Shown here: one piece after another, positions 24,353 to 32,682 of the stretch
Numbering within the stretch: the stretch's first letter is position 1
Layout: each line of letters opens with the position of its first letter
DNA from: Bryobacterales bacterium
Lineage (GTDB): Bacteria; Acidobacteriota; Terriglobia; Bryobacterales; Bryobacteraceae
Direction: 5' to 3'
Assembly: GCA_020851555.1 (NCBI GenBank)
Contig: JADZCM010000041.1
Span: 1-64,000 of the forward strand
DNA: 64,000 nucleotides
The notes under the pieces: model-generated
The model's input: the letters and a program-made list of their open reading frames with translations, nothing else
Databases searched by the model: none
Told to the model about the DNA's origin: nothing
Program-made: the position numbers and the translations under genes

Positions 24353-25593
24353 GGCGCCAGAGCGGCGTCCCTCATCAGCAGCGCCAGTGTCAGCAGGATT
24401 CGTTTCAGCCCCAGATCCCGGGCTCCGGGGTGGAACCACTCAGCCGCAGTATGGGCGCCGCCGCCGGAGCCGCCGGCGCCGATGGAGACCGCCTGCAACT
24501 CCTTGGAGAGCGGGATGTTCGCATCCGTGGAGGCCGAGTTGTTCCGGGCCTTCAATCCCAGGTAGCCATCCACCGATTTCAGGTAGCGAAGCAACGGGGC
24601 TTTCTCCGGCAGGCTGCCGCCGGGGCGTGAGCCGATCAGCCGCCGGGACGCCACGACCCTGCCGCCGGTCGCGGCCGCATTCTCCGCCTCCTCCCCCTGC
24701 TCCACTGCCGCCGCGAGGATGGCTGCCAGTTCTTCCACGCCTTTGCTGGTTTCTGAACGAAGATCCACCTTCGCGCGCGCCCAGGATGGGATGGCGTTGA
24801 CGTTGGATCCGCCCTCGAGGACGCCGAAGTTGAACGATGAACGGGAGGGCGGCTGGCACTTGGCCCCCGCCTGGTCCAGGAACAGGGCAATGGCGCGGGC
24901 GAGCCCGTGCACGGGGTTTCCCGTGCCGAAATCACTCCAACTGTGCCCGCCCGTCCCGGTGAAAGAAACCTCGAACCGGCGGCTCTCCAGCGCCGAGCAG
25001 GTGATGTGGTCCGTGGCCGGCCCGTCCAGAACGAGGAAGGCCCTTGCCAGCCGGCCGTCCGGGGATGACTCGCAGAAATGGCGCATGCCGCTCAGGTTGC
25101 CTTCGCCCTCCTCGCAGACGTTGGCGAGCAGGAGCAGGCCGCAGTGCAGGTCTTCGATCGCGGGAGAAGCATCCAGCGAGGCGGCGATCGCCACAAGCGC
25201 CGCCAGCCCCGCGCCGTTGTCGGATACCCCCGGCCCGCGCAGCCTGCCGCCGGCCTCCACGGCGATTTCCTCCGGAACGCGAGGCGCCAGCACCGTGTCC
25301 AGGTGCGCGGAGACAACCACGCAGGGCTCCTGCGGCGCCTTGCGGGGACGCGCCACCACGTTGCCGGCGCCGTCCAGCCGCGCCTCGCAACCCAGCTCCT
25401 GGAAGCGCCGGAGAAACCACTCCGCCCGTTCCTGCTCGAAGAAGGTGGGCGCCGGGATCCGGCAGATCTGGAGGTGCTGTTCGTTGATCCAGGACTTGTG
25501 GTCCGTGTACCAGCGGCAGCACTCCCGGACGCCGGGCAGGCCGGCCGCTTCCCCGACGGAGCGCTCATCGGTCTTCTGGGAAGTCCCCGCCAC
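24349..25593 (-). CDS. M20-family metallopeptidase
   Basis: 414 residues from a GTG. Zinc-binding residues of the M20 family are visible in order: SAHLDTVLAP (His and Asp), GVSDNGAG (bridging Asp), NVCEEGEGN (catalytic Glu and ligand Glu), LVLDGP (ligand Asp) and GGGAHTAAEWF (final His). The lid domain lies at about 195-310 (FTGTGGHSWSDFGTGNPVH). The group includes tripeptidase T-like and carboxypeptidase G2-like enzymes that cleave short peptides or acyl-amino acids in the cytoplasm. Divergent from argF. Confidence 0.88.
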   Translation of the reverse strand: MAGTSQKTDERSVGEAAGLPGVRECCRWYTDHKSWINEQHLQICRIPAPTFFEQERAEWFLRRFQELGCEARLDGAGNVVARPRKAPQEPCVVVSAHLDTVLAPRVPEEIAVEAGGRLRGPGVSDNGAGLAALVAIAASLDASPAIEDLHCGLLLLANVCEEGEGNLSGMRHFCESSPDGRLARAFLVLDGPATDHITCSALESRRFEVSFTGTGGHSWSDFGTGNPVHGLARAIALFLDQAGAKCQPPSRSSFNFGVLEGGSNVNAIPSWARAKVDLRSETSKGVEELAAILAAAVEQGEEAENAAATGGRVVASRRLIGSRPGGSLPEKAPLLRYLKSVDGYLGLKARNNSASTDANIPLSKELQAVSIGAGGSGGGAHTAAEWFHPGARDLGLKRILLTLALLMRDAALAP

Positions 25594-25601
25594 TGCCTGC
25601 C

Positions 25602-25607
25602 AGTGTA
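25602..25607 (-). promoter_or_regulatory. -10-like hexamer 8 nt before the M20 peptidase start
   Basis: TACACT on the minus strand (25607-25602), followed by ggcaggca and the GTG. Same form and spacing as at other leaderless-type starts in this window. Confidence 0.4.
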
Positions 25608-25655
25608 GCGTGGGCCGCGGGCCGCGGGCTTGACCTGGCTGTTTCCGATCTGTGA

Positions 25656-25675
25656 TTATTCAGTGTAGTGAATAA
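25656..25675. promoter_or_regulatory. Possible ArgR operator at the argF start
   Basis: A perfect inverted repeat TTATTCA-gtgtag-TGAATAA spans the argF GTG (25668-25670). The arms match the ATTCA/TGAAT halves of ARG boxes, but the order is outward (ATTCA then TGAAT), as expected for the facing halves of two adjacent boxes. argR itself is the last gene of this cluster. Confidence 0.45.
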
Positions 25676-26594
25676 AAAACCAATCGACGCGGTGTGGAAA
25701 CTGGCAGGCCGGAGTCTTACCAAAGACCTGGACCTGACGGTCGCGGAGGTTTCGCACCTGCTCGAACTGGCCTTGGAGGTCAAGCGGGATCCGGCGGCCT
25801 TTGCGCGGGCCCTGGGCGGGCGCTACCTGGCGCTGCTCTTTGAGAAGCCGTCTTTGCGAACGCGGGTTACCTTCGAGCTTTCCATCAAGCAGCTAGGGGG
25901 AGACTCCATCCTGAGCGTCGGACCGGTGGCCGACCGGGAACCGGTGAAGGACGTCGCGCGGAATCTGGACCGCTGGACAAACGGCATCGTGGCGCGGACC
26001 TTCCAACAGGAGACTCTCGATGAACTGGCGCGCTGGTCCACGGTGCCGGTCATCAACGCGCTGAGCAACCTGTACCATCCGTGCCAGGCGCTGGCTGACG
26101 TGTTGACGCTGCGGGAACATCTCGGCGATCTGGCAGGGAGGAAACTGGCGTACGTGGGAGACGGCAACAACGTCGCCCACTCCCTGCTGCTCACCGCCAC
26201 GCGGCTCGGCGTGAGCGTGGCGGCCGCCAGTCCCCCGGGCTACGAGCCGCAGGCGGAGATCGTGGCACGGGCCAGAGAGACGGGGGCCCGCGTCGCGGTC
26301 ACCAACGTGCCCGAAGAAGCGGTGGCCGGCGCGGACGCGGTGTACACCGACGTTTGGGCCAGCATGGGCCAGGAGAAGCAGAGGACGGAGCGTCTCCGGG
26401 CCTTTGAGACGTACCGGGTGACGGAGAAGCTGATGTCCGTGGCCCGGCCGGGGGCGCTGTTCATGCATTGTCTGCCGGCCCGCCGCGGGGAAGAGGTCAC
26501 CGACGAGGTGATCGAGTCTCCCCAATCCGTGATTTTCGACCAGGCGGAGAACCGCCTGCACGTGCAGAAAGCACTGTTGTTGATGTTGTTGTGA
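25668..26594 (+). CDS. argF: Ornithine carbamoyltransferase
   Basis: 308 residues from a GTG. It transfers the carbamoyl group to ornithine to form citrulline in arginine synthesis. The carbamoyl-phosphate motif is FEKPSLRTRVTFE (S-x-R-T-R), followed by LYHPCQALADVLTL, DVWASMGQE and the ornithine-binding HCLPARRGEEVTDEV. The 'SLRTR' form also occurs in N-acetylornithine transcarbamylases, but HCLPARRGEEV and DVWASMGQE favour true OTC. It is the first gene of argF-argG-argH-argR, with a possible ArgR site at its start. Confidence 0.92.
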   Translation: MNKKPIDAVWKLAGRSLTKDLDLTVAEVSHLLELALEVKRDPAAFARALGGRYLALLFEKPSLRTRVTFELSIKQLGGDSILSVGPVADREPVKDVARNLDRWTNGIVARTFQQETLDELARWSTVPVINALSNLYHPCQALADVLTLREHLGDLAGRKLAYVGDGNNVAHSLLLTATRLGVSVAAASPPGYEPQAEIVARARETGARVAVTNVPEEAVAGADAVYTDVWASMGQEKQRTERLRAFETYRVTEKLMSVARPGALFMHCLPARRGEEVTDEVIESPQSVIFDQAENRLHVQKALLLMLL

Positions 26595-26642
26595 GGGCCG
26601 GGCGTGCCGGGCGTACCCCGAGGCCGGGCCGGGAACGGAGAT

Positions 26643-27854
26643 ATGCGCAAACCCAAGAAAGTCGCGCTCGCCTACTCGGGCGGGCTGGATACATCGGTTA
26701 TCATTCCGTGGCTGAAAGAGAACTACCGCTGCGAGGTGGTGGCGGTGTGTGGTGACATCGGCCAGGGCGGCGAGGAACTCGCCGGCCTGGAGCAAAAGGC
26801 CCTGAAGACCGGCGCCTCGGAAGTCTACGTCGAGGACATGCGGGAGGAGTTCGTCAGCGAGTACCTCTGGCGGCTGGTGCGCGCGGGCGCGGTTTATGAA
26901 CACAAGTACCTGCTGGGAACCTCGGTGGCCCGGCCGCTGCTCGCCAAACGGCAGGTGGAGGTCGCCCTCAGGACCGGCTGCGACGCCGTGGCCCACGGGT
27001 GTACGGGCAAGGGCAACGACCAGGTCCGGTTCGAGCTGACCTACAAGGCCCTGGCGCCGCATCTCGCCGTCATCGCCCCCTGGCGCGAGTGGGACATCAA
27101 GAGCCGCGAGGACGCCCTGGCTTACGCCGCGCAACACAACGTCCCGGTGGCCGTCTCCGCGACCAAGATTTACAGCCGCGACCGGAACATCTGGCACATC
27201 TCGCACGAAGGCGGCGCGCTGGAGGATCCCGCCAACGCCGCTCCGGACGAGATCTGGATGCTGACCAAAAGCCCCAGAGAGGCGCCCGACAAGCCCGGCG
27301 AGGTCACCATCGGCTTTGAGGAGGGCCGGCCGGTTTCGGTCAACGGACAGCGCTACGTCTCCGGAACCAGCCTGCTCGAAACGTTGAACAAGACCGGCGG
27401 CGAGCACGGCATCGGCCGTACCGACCTCGTGGAGAACCGTTTCGTCGGAATGAAGTCGCGCGGATGCTACGAAACGCCGGGCGGCAGCCTGATCATGGCG
27501 GCGCACAGGGAATTGGAAGCGCTGACGCTCGATCGCAGCACGCTGCACTACAAGCAGAAACTCGCGGTGGACTACGCCGGGCTGGTCTACAACGGCTTCT
27601 GGTTCACGCCGCTACGCGAGGCCCTGGACGCCTTTTTCGAAAACACCAGCCGCACGGCCACAGGGGAAGTCACCCTGCGCCTGTACAAGGGCAACATCGA
27701 GCCGGTCTCCCGCAAGTCGCCCTATTCGCTCTACTCGCTCGATATCGCCAGTTTCACCATGGGCGCCGGCTACGACCCGAAGGACGCCCTCGGATTCATC
27801 AACCTGATCGGGCTTCCCATCGAGATCCAGGGCGCGGTCAGCCGGAAGAAATGA
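26643..27854 (+). CDS. argG: Argininosuccinate synthase
   Basis: 403 residues from ATG 26643 (GGGAACGGAG just upstream). It joins citrulline and aspartate using ATP. The N-terminal ATP pyrophosphatase motif is AYSGGLDTSV; GCTGKGNDQVRFEL and IYSRDRNIWHISHEGG bind citrulline and aspartate, and RNEP-like C-terminal elements (VEPSRKSPYS) complete the fold. 48 bp downstream of argF and 4 bp upstream of argH. Confidence 0.96.
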   Translation: MRKPKKVALAYSGGLDTSVIIPWLKENYRCEVVAVCGDIGQGGEELAGLEQKALKTGASEVYVEDMREEFVSEYLWRLVRAGAVYEHKYLLGTSVARPLLAKRQVEVALRTGCDAVAHGCTGKGNDQVRFELTYKALAPHLAVIAPWREWDIKSREDALAYAAQHNVPVAVSATKIYSRDRNIWHISHEGGALEDPANAAPDEIWMLTKSPREAPDKPGEVTIGFEEGRPVSVNGQRYVSGTSLLETLNKTGGEHGIGRTDLVENRFVGMKSRGCYETPGGSLIMAAHRELEALTLDRSTLHYKQKLAVDYAGLVYNGFWFTPLREALDAFFENTSRTATGEVTLRLYKGNIEPVSRKSPYSLYSLDIASFTMGAGYDPKDALGFINLIGLPIEIQGAVSRKK

Positions 27855-27858
27855 CGCC

Positions 27859-29241
27859 ATGAAACTCTGGGGAGGCCGTTTTGAGCGCGGGCCGTCGGAG
27901 GTGTTCGAGCGTTTCTCCAACTCGCTGGCTTTCGACCGGAGGCTGATCGATGCCGACATCCGCGGGTCGCAGGCCTTCGCCAGGGCGCTCGAACGCGCCG
28001 GCATTCTCACGCCCGCCGAGCGGGCGCGGATCGTGGAGGCGTTCGACGCGATTCACGCCGACTCGCGCCAGCCCGGTTTCTTTGAAGGGGCCGCGGATGA
28101 GGACGTGCATACGCTGGTCATCCGCAAGCTCAAGGAGCGGGCCGGAGCCGTGGCCGACAAGATTCACACGGGCCGCAGCCGCAACGAGCAGGTTTCACTC
28201 GACACGCGGCTCTGGCTGCGTGAAACCATCGACGAACTGCGGCCGCTGGTGGCGGATCTGATGGGCGCCCTGGTGGCGCTCGCCCGGCGCTATCCGGATG
28301 CGATCCTGGCCGGCTTCACGCACACACGGCGCGCCCAGGCCGTGCTGTGGGCTCACTACCTGCTGGCTTACTTCGAGATGTTCGCCAGGGACTGGGAGAG
28401 GCTCGGAGCCGCCCGCCGCGCGGCCAACCTGCTGCCCTTGGGCTCGGGCGCGCTGGCGGGCAGCGGTTTTCCGTTTGACCGCCAGGCCATCGCACGCGAC
28501 CTGGAATTCGACGGTATCACGCCGAACAGCATGGACGTCTCGGCCGACCGCGATTTCCTCCTCGACTTCCTCCACGCGGCCGCGCTCGCCATGCTGCACC
28601 TGAGCCGGCTGGCGGAGGACTGGATTCTGTACTCGAGCGAGGAGTTCGGCTGGCTGGAACTGGGAGACGAGGTCACCAGCGGGTCGAGCCTCATGCCGCA
28701 GAAGAAGAACCCCGATTCCCTGGAACTGATCCGCGGCAAGTGCGGCCGGGTATTCGGGGCCTACAGTTCCTTGTTCCTCATGATGAAGGGACTGCCTCTC
28801 ACCTACAACCGCGACATGCAGGAGGACAAGGAGCCGCTGTTCGATGCGGCGGATCAGCTTGCCGGTTCGCTGCGCATGGCCCGGGCGGTGGTGGAATCGG
28901 CGAAACTGAACCCGGAGAAGACCGCGGCGGCTGCCGGGCAGAGCTGGGTGATCGCCACGGACCTTGCCGAGGAACTCTCCCGGGAGGGGATTCCGTTTCA
29001 CCGGGCGCACCAGATCGTCGGGCGGCTGGTGCTGGAGAGCGTGAGGGCGGGCAAGCGCCCGTCCGACTGGACGCCCGAACAGCTTGCCGCCTTCGCGCCG
29101 GAGCTGAAACCCGGGATGGCCCGGTTGCTGCGGCCGGAGGAAGGCATGCGGACGCGCGAGTTGCCGGGGGGAACCGGCCCGCGCTCCGTCGCCCAAGCCC
29201 TGGAGGAGGCCGGGAAGCGCCTCGACGCCATGCGGGCATGA
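27859..29241 (+). CDS. argH: Argininosuccinate lyase
   Basis: 460 residues. It splits argininosuccinate into arginine and fumarate. Fumarase/aspartase superfamily signatures are HTGRSRNEQV, GFTHTRRAQ, and the signature loop TSGSSLMPQKKNPD with the catalytic Ser. MKLWGGRF at the N-terminus is typical of ArgH. It overlaps argR by 4 nt (ATGA). Confidence 0.96.
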   Translation: MKLWGGRFERGPSEVFERFSNSLAFDRRLIDADIRGSQAFARALERAGILTPAERARIVEAFDAIHADSRQPGFFEGAADEDVHTLVIRKLKERAGAVADKIHTGRSRNEQVSLDTRLWLRETIDELRPLVADLMGALVALARRYPDAILAGFTHTRRAQAVLWAHYLLAYFEMFARDWERLGAARRAANLLPLGSGALAGSGFPFDRQAIARDLEFDGITPNSMDVSADRDFLLDFLHAAALAMLHLSRLAEDWILYSSEEFGWLELGDEVTSGSSLMPQKKNPDSLELIRGKCGRVFGAYSSLFLMMKGLPLTYNRDMQEDKEPLFDAADQLAGSLRMARAVVESAKLNPEKTAAAAGQSWVIATDLAEELSREGIPFHRAHQIVGRLVLESVRAGKRPSDWTPEQLAAFAPELKPGMARLLRPEEGMRTRELPGGTGPRSVAQALEEAGKRLDAMRA

Positions 29242-29675
29242 ACAAGAGCTACCGGCAGGGCCAGATTCTGAACCTCATCCGCGGGCGGGCGATTCGCACC
29301 CAGGATGAACTGGCCCGCGCGCTCAAGGCTCTGGGCATCGGCGCCGCGCAGGTGACGCTGTCGCGCGACATCCGCGAACTCGGATTGGTGAAGACCGCCG
29401 ACGGCTACCGGCAGATGCGCCACGAGTCAGCCGGACCGGACTTCGCCTCCGTGGTGGCGAACTTCCTGATGGACGTGCGCGTGGCCCGGAACCTGGTGAT
29501 CCTGAAAACCTCGCCCGCCAATGCCAACACCCTGGCCGCGGCGCTGGACCGCCACGCGTGGCCGGAAGTCATCGGCACTATCGCCGGCGACGACACCGTG
29601 CTGGCGGTCAGTCCGGACGACGCCGCCGCCGGAAGGCTCAGGGAGCGCCTCTTGCGGCTGCTGGCGCCGGGCTGA
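29238..29675 (+). CDS. argR: Arginine repressor
   Basis: 145 residues. The N-terminal winged helix (QGQILNLIRGRAIRTQDELA, then VTLSRDIRELGLVKT) binds ARG boxes. The C-terminal hexamerisation and arginine-binding domain contains GTIAGDDTVLAV, with the Gly-Thr-Ile-Ala-Gly-Asp-Asp core that binds arginine. As the last gene of the arg cluster it would be controlled by its own product. A likely target is the inverted repeat at 25656-25675. Confidence 0.95.
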   Translation: MNKSYRQGQILNLIRGRAIRTQDELARALKALGIGAAQVTLSRDIRELGLVKTADGYRQMRHESAGPDFASVVANFLMDVRVARNLVILKTSPANANTLAAALDRHAWPEVIGTIAGDDTVLAVSPDDAAAGRLRERLLRLLAPG

Positions 29676-29713
29676 AGGCCGCGGCGGCATTGAGGCGGCG
29701 CGGCTCCGGCGGC

Positions 29714-31108
29714 TTACACGTCGTAGGCGCGGCCGGCGATCTCCTTGAGGTCCCATCCCCGCCGGTACTCGCGGCGGACGTACTGGTTGGCCTCACGGCA
29801 ATTGGTGACGCGAAACGCCAGAGGGTCCCATTCGATCCGGTGGCCCACGCGCAGGGCCACGTCGGCCAACTGGTAGGCCTCCGTGAAGGGTCCGGCGTAT
29901 GAGAAGTCACAGCCCGGCTGCTTGCCGGCTTTCACGCCCACGACCCAGTCCTTGTGCACTTCTTCCCGGCCCCAATCTCTGGGCGCCGGCCGGGTGTAAG
30001 GCTCCGCCTTCTGGCCGAGGAACGGGCCGCGGCCCTGCGGCAGGCTGCCCTTCGTGCCGATCCAGACCAGTCCGCCCTTGGCGCCGCCGGTGATCTCGTC
30101 GGGGATGGCCTTGCCGCCATCGTACCAGTAGATCTTCAGCGGGGGGTGAACGCCGCGCTGCGGCCACTCCCAGCGGACAATGCTCCACTCCGGGTACATC
30201 TCTTTTCGCATCCCCGAGGTCTCGACGACTTCGACCGCGGAAGGCGCCCCGAGGTCCAGGGCCCAGAAGATCACGTTCATGCTGTGCGGAGCGATATCGC
30301 CCACGGCGCCGCTGCCGAACTCGATCCAGCCGCGCCAGGTGAACGGATGGTAGACCGCGAGTTCAGGCTCTTTGTTGTAGATGAACCGCTTCCTCTGCTC
30401 GGGGGTATAAACCGGGTGCGCCTGGGGCCATACGCGCTGGTACGGCCGCGCCGCCGCCGGCCCCAGCCAGAGGTCCCAGTCCAGAGTGGGCGGAACCGGG
30501 TCCTCGCCTGGGGGACGGTCGAAGCCCTGCGGCCAAACCGGCCTGTCCGTGGCGACGTGGATCTCGGTGATCTCTCCCAAGGCGCCCGATTGGATCAGCT
30601 CCACGGTGCGCATGTTCCCCGTTTCGGAGGTGCTGGCCGTCCCCATCTGCGTGATCACCTTGGTCTCGGCCGCTACGCGGGCCATGACGCGGGCTTCGTG
30701 GACCGTCTGGCACAGAGGCTTCTGACAGTAGACGTGCAGGCCGTGCTTCATGGCCCACACGCTGATGTAGGCGTGGCTGTGATCGGGCGTGGCGACGACG
30801 ACGCCATCCAGTTTCTCGCGCTCGATCATCCTGCGGAAGTCCGTGTACCGGGCGGCTTTCGGGTATTCCGCCCCGCGTTTCTCCAGAATCGTGGAGTCGA
30901 CGTCGCACAAAGCGGCGACGTTCTCACCGAGCTTGTTGAGCGTCGAGGCATCCACGCCTCCCATGCCGGTCAAACCGATCACGCCCACGTTCAATTTCCC
31001 GTTGGCGGCGTATCCGCGCGCCAGACCGCCGGGCAGGAGCATGAAGGCGGCGGCCGATCCCAAAGCCTCGCGCCGCGAGAGGCGGCTCGCCGTGGCGTCA
31101 TGTTTCAT
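29714..31108 (-). CDS. Tat-exported Gfo/Idh/MocA-family oxidoreductase
   Basis: 464 residues. The twin-arginine leader SRREALGSAAAFMLLPGG is followed by a Rossmann fold (NVGVIGLTGMGG). The conserved E-K-P of the family is replaced by C-Q-K-P (VYCQKPLCQTVHEARV), a form common in exported members; the Lys is kept. The C-terminal alpha/beta domain includes GDIAPHSMNVIFW. Such proteins oxidise sugars or glycosides, often to 3-keto products. Single gene; convergent with argR (38 bp between stop codons). Confidence 0.88.
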   Translation of the reverse strand: MKHDATASRLSRREALGSAAAFMLLPGGLARGYAANGKLNVGVIGLTGMGGVDASTLNKLGENVAALCDVDSTILEKRGAEYPKAARYTDFRRMIEREKLDGVVVATPDHSHAYISVWAMKHGLHVYCQKPLCQTVHEARVMARVAAETKVITQMGTASTSETGNMRTVELIQSGALGEITEIHVATDRPVWPQGFDRPPGEDPVPPTLDWDLWLGPAAARPYQRVWPQAHPVYTPEQRKRFIYNKEPELAVYHPFTWRGWIEFGSGAVGDIAPHSMNVIFWALDLGAPSAVEVVETSGMRKEMYPEWSIVRWEWPQRGVHPPLKIYWYDGGKAIPDEITGGAKGGLVWIGTKGSLPQGRGPFLGQKAEPYTRPAPRDWGREEVHKDWVVGVKAGKQPGCDFSYAGPFTEAYQLADVALRVGHRIEWDPLAFRVTNCREANQYVRREYRRGWDLKEIAGRAYDV

Positions 31109-31338
31109 GGCTATACCCCCTACAGGTCAGAGTCACGCCCGGCTGGCGGATCCCTCAGCCCTGACTGGTCCGGAGGGCCGGCGTCCAATCCACCGGGCAA
31201 GCGGCCAGGCCCTCGCATCGCCGTTCGGCCGCGTCCGATTATACCTCCAAGCCGCGGCCCGGCGGGGCGAACCCAAAGTGCCTCTGGCGCCCGGGGCCTG
31301 AACCGCGATATCCTGCCTGCTTTCAGGACCTTCTTCTT

Positions 31339-32682
31339 ATGCCAGGACTCTTTGCGCTCAGCATTGCTCCGGACCGGTACCAGGGCGACTTCACGCAGGA
31401 ACTTTTCTGGGGCACGTTCTACCATCAGCATCTCGGCGAGGAGTACTCGGGACTGTCCGTATTCCGGGACGGCCACTTCCATATCCGTACACACCGCGGC
31501 CTGTTCCGCACCACGTTCTCCGGAGACCTGGATGGAATGGTTGGGACAGAGGGCATCGGCTACTGTGGCGGAGTGCGCGAACCCCATTTCACCGAGTCCC
31601 GCCTGGGGAAGCTGGCTTGCTGTTTCAGCGGCAACGTCACCAACCTGGCGGAACAGACGGAGCGCTTCAAGCGCTTCTCCCACATCTTCACCCGCGGCGA
31701 CGACATTGAAGTGATCATGAACCTGGTGGCGCAAGGCAGCGACATCGTGGACGGTCTTCAGAAGATGGCCCGTGACCTGGAAGGCGCCTTCTCCTTACTG
31801 GTCCTCTCGGCGGAAGGGATTTACGCTGCCCGCTGTCCGAGCGGGCGGTGGCCGCTGGTGCTCGGAGCGAAAGAGGGAGCCGTGGCCGCCGCCACCGAGT
31901 CGGGCGGATTCAGGAACCTCGGTTTCGAGCGGGTGCGCGACGTCGAGCCTGGGGAGATCGTGCTGCTCAAGAATGGGCGGTGGGAAACCAAAGGGCGCAT
32001 GCCTGGGTGCGCCATTCAGGTGTGCAGCTTCTACTGGGCCTATACGGGCTTCCCGAACAACGCTTTCGAGGGCTTGCCGGAGTCGGTGGTGCGCAAGCGG
32101 CTGGGCGCGGCGCTGGCCGCGCGGGATGTCGAGGCCGGCTTCATCCCGGACGTGGTCATTCCGGTTCCCGATTCGGGCCGGTTTCACGCCGTGGGGTACC
32201 ACCAGGAGTTCTGCCGGCAAATGACGGCGGGCCGGATCAATCGCGTCCCCGTGTACGACGAACTGCTGATGAGGTACCCCTACACCGGACGCAGTTTCAT
32301 CCCCTCCACCAAGGAGCAGCGCGACCGGGAGGCACGAATCAAGCTGCTGGCGAGCGGCGAGGACTGCTCGGGCAAGGTGGTGGTCGTCTGCGATGATTCG
32401 ATCGTGCGCGGTACGCAGAGTCAAACCGACCTTGTGCCCAAACTGCGTCAGACCGGCGTCAGGGAGATCCACTTCCGGGTCTCCTATCCCGAGTTGCGTT
32501 CCCACTGCCAGTGGGGGAAAACCACCCGCAAGGGCGAGGTTCTGGCCGGACGGTTCCCCAACAAAGAAGACCGCATCAGGTTCCTCGGGGTGGAGGGCTT
32601 GGAGTACAACACCGTGGAGGACCTGGTGAAGGCCACCGGCAGGCCTCTCGAGGAGCTCTGCGTGGATTGCTGCCGGGATTAG
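31339..32682 (+). CDS. PurF-like amidophosphoribosyltransferase homologue lacking the catalytic cysteine
   Basis: 447 residues. The N-terminal Ntn-hydrolase domain starts PGLFALSIAPD where PurF has CGVFGI: the nucleophile Cys right after Met is Pro, so glutamine hydrolysis is not expected. The PRPP-binding loop VVVVCDDSIVRGTQ (about 347-360) is intact. Cysteines C229, C390, C441 and C444 sit where B. subtilis PurF binds its [4Fe-4S] cluster (the CxxC near the C-terminus, CVDC, is the clearest). It may use free ammonia, act on another acceptor, or be regulatory. Its TAG shares bases with the stop of the convergent UvrC-like gene. Confidence 0.8.
   Translation: MPGLFALSIAPDRYQGDFTQELFWGTFYHQHLGEEYSGLSVFRDGHFHIRTHRGLFRTTFSGDLDGMVGTEGIGYCGGVREPHFTESRLGKLACCFSGNVTNLAEQTERFKRFSHIFTRGDDIEVIMNLVAQGSDIVDGLQKMARDLEGAFSLLVLSAEGIYAARCPSGRWPLVLGAKEGAVAAATESGGFRNLGFERVRDVEPGEIVLLKNGRWETKGRMPGCAIQVCSFYWAYTGFPNNAFEGLPESVVRKRLGAALAARDVEAGFIPDVVIPVPDSGRFHAVGYHQEFCRQMTAGRINRVPVYDELLMRYPYTGRSFIPSTKEQRDREARIKLLASGEDCSGKVVVVCDDSIVRGTQSQTDLVPKLRQTGVREIHFRVSYPELRSHCQWGKTTRKGEVLAGRFPNKEDRIRFLGVEGLEYNTVEDLVKATGRPLEELCVDCCRD

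Noticed and set aside
25668-26594. N-acetylornithine carbamoyltransferase instead of OTC
   Set aside because: The S-L-R-T-R motif allows it, but DVWASMGQE and HCLPARRGEEV fit ornithine carbamoyltransferase better and no succinyl/acetyl-specific insertion is visible.
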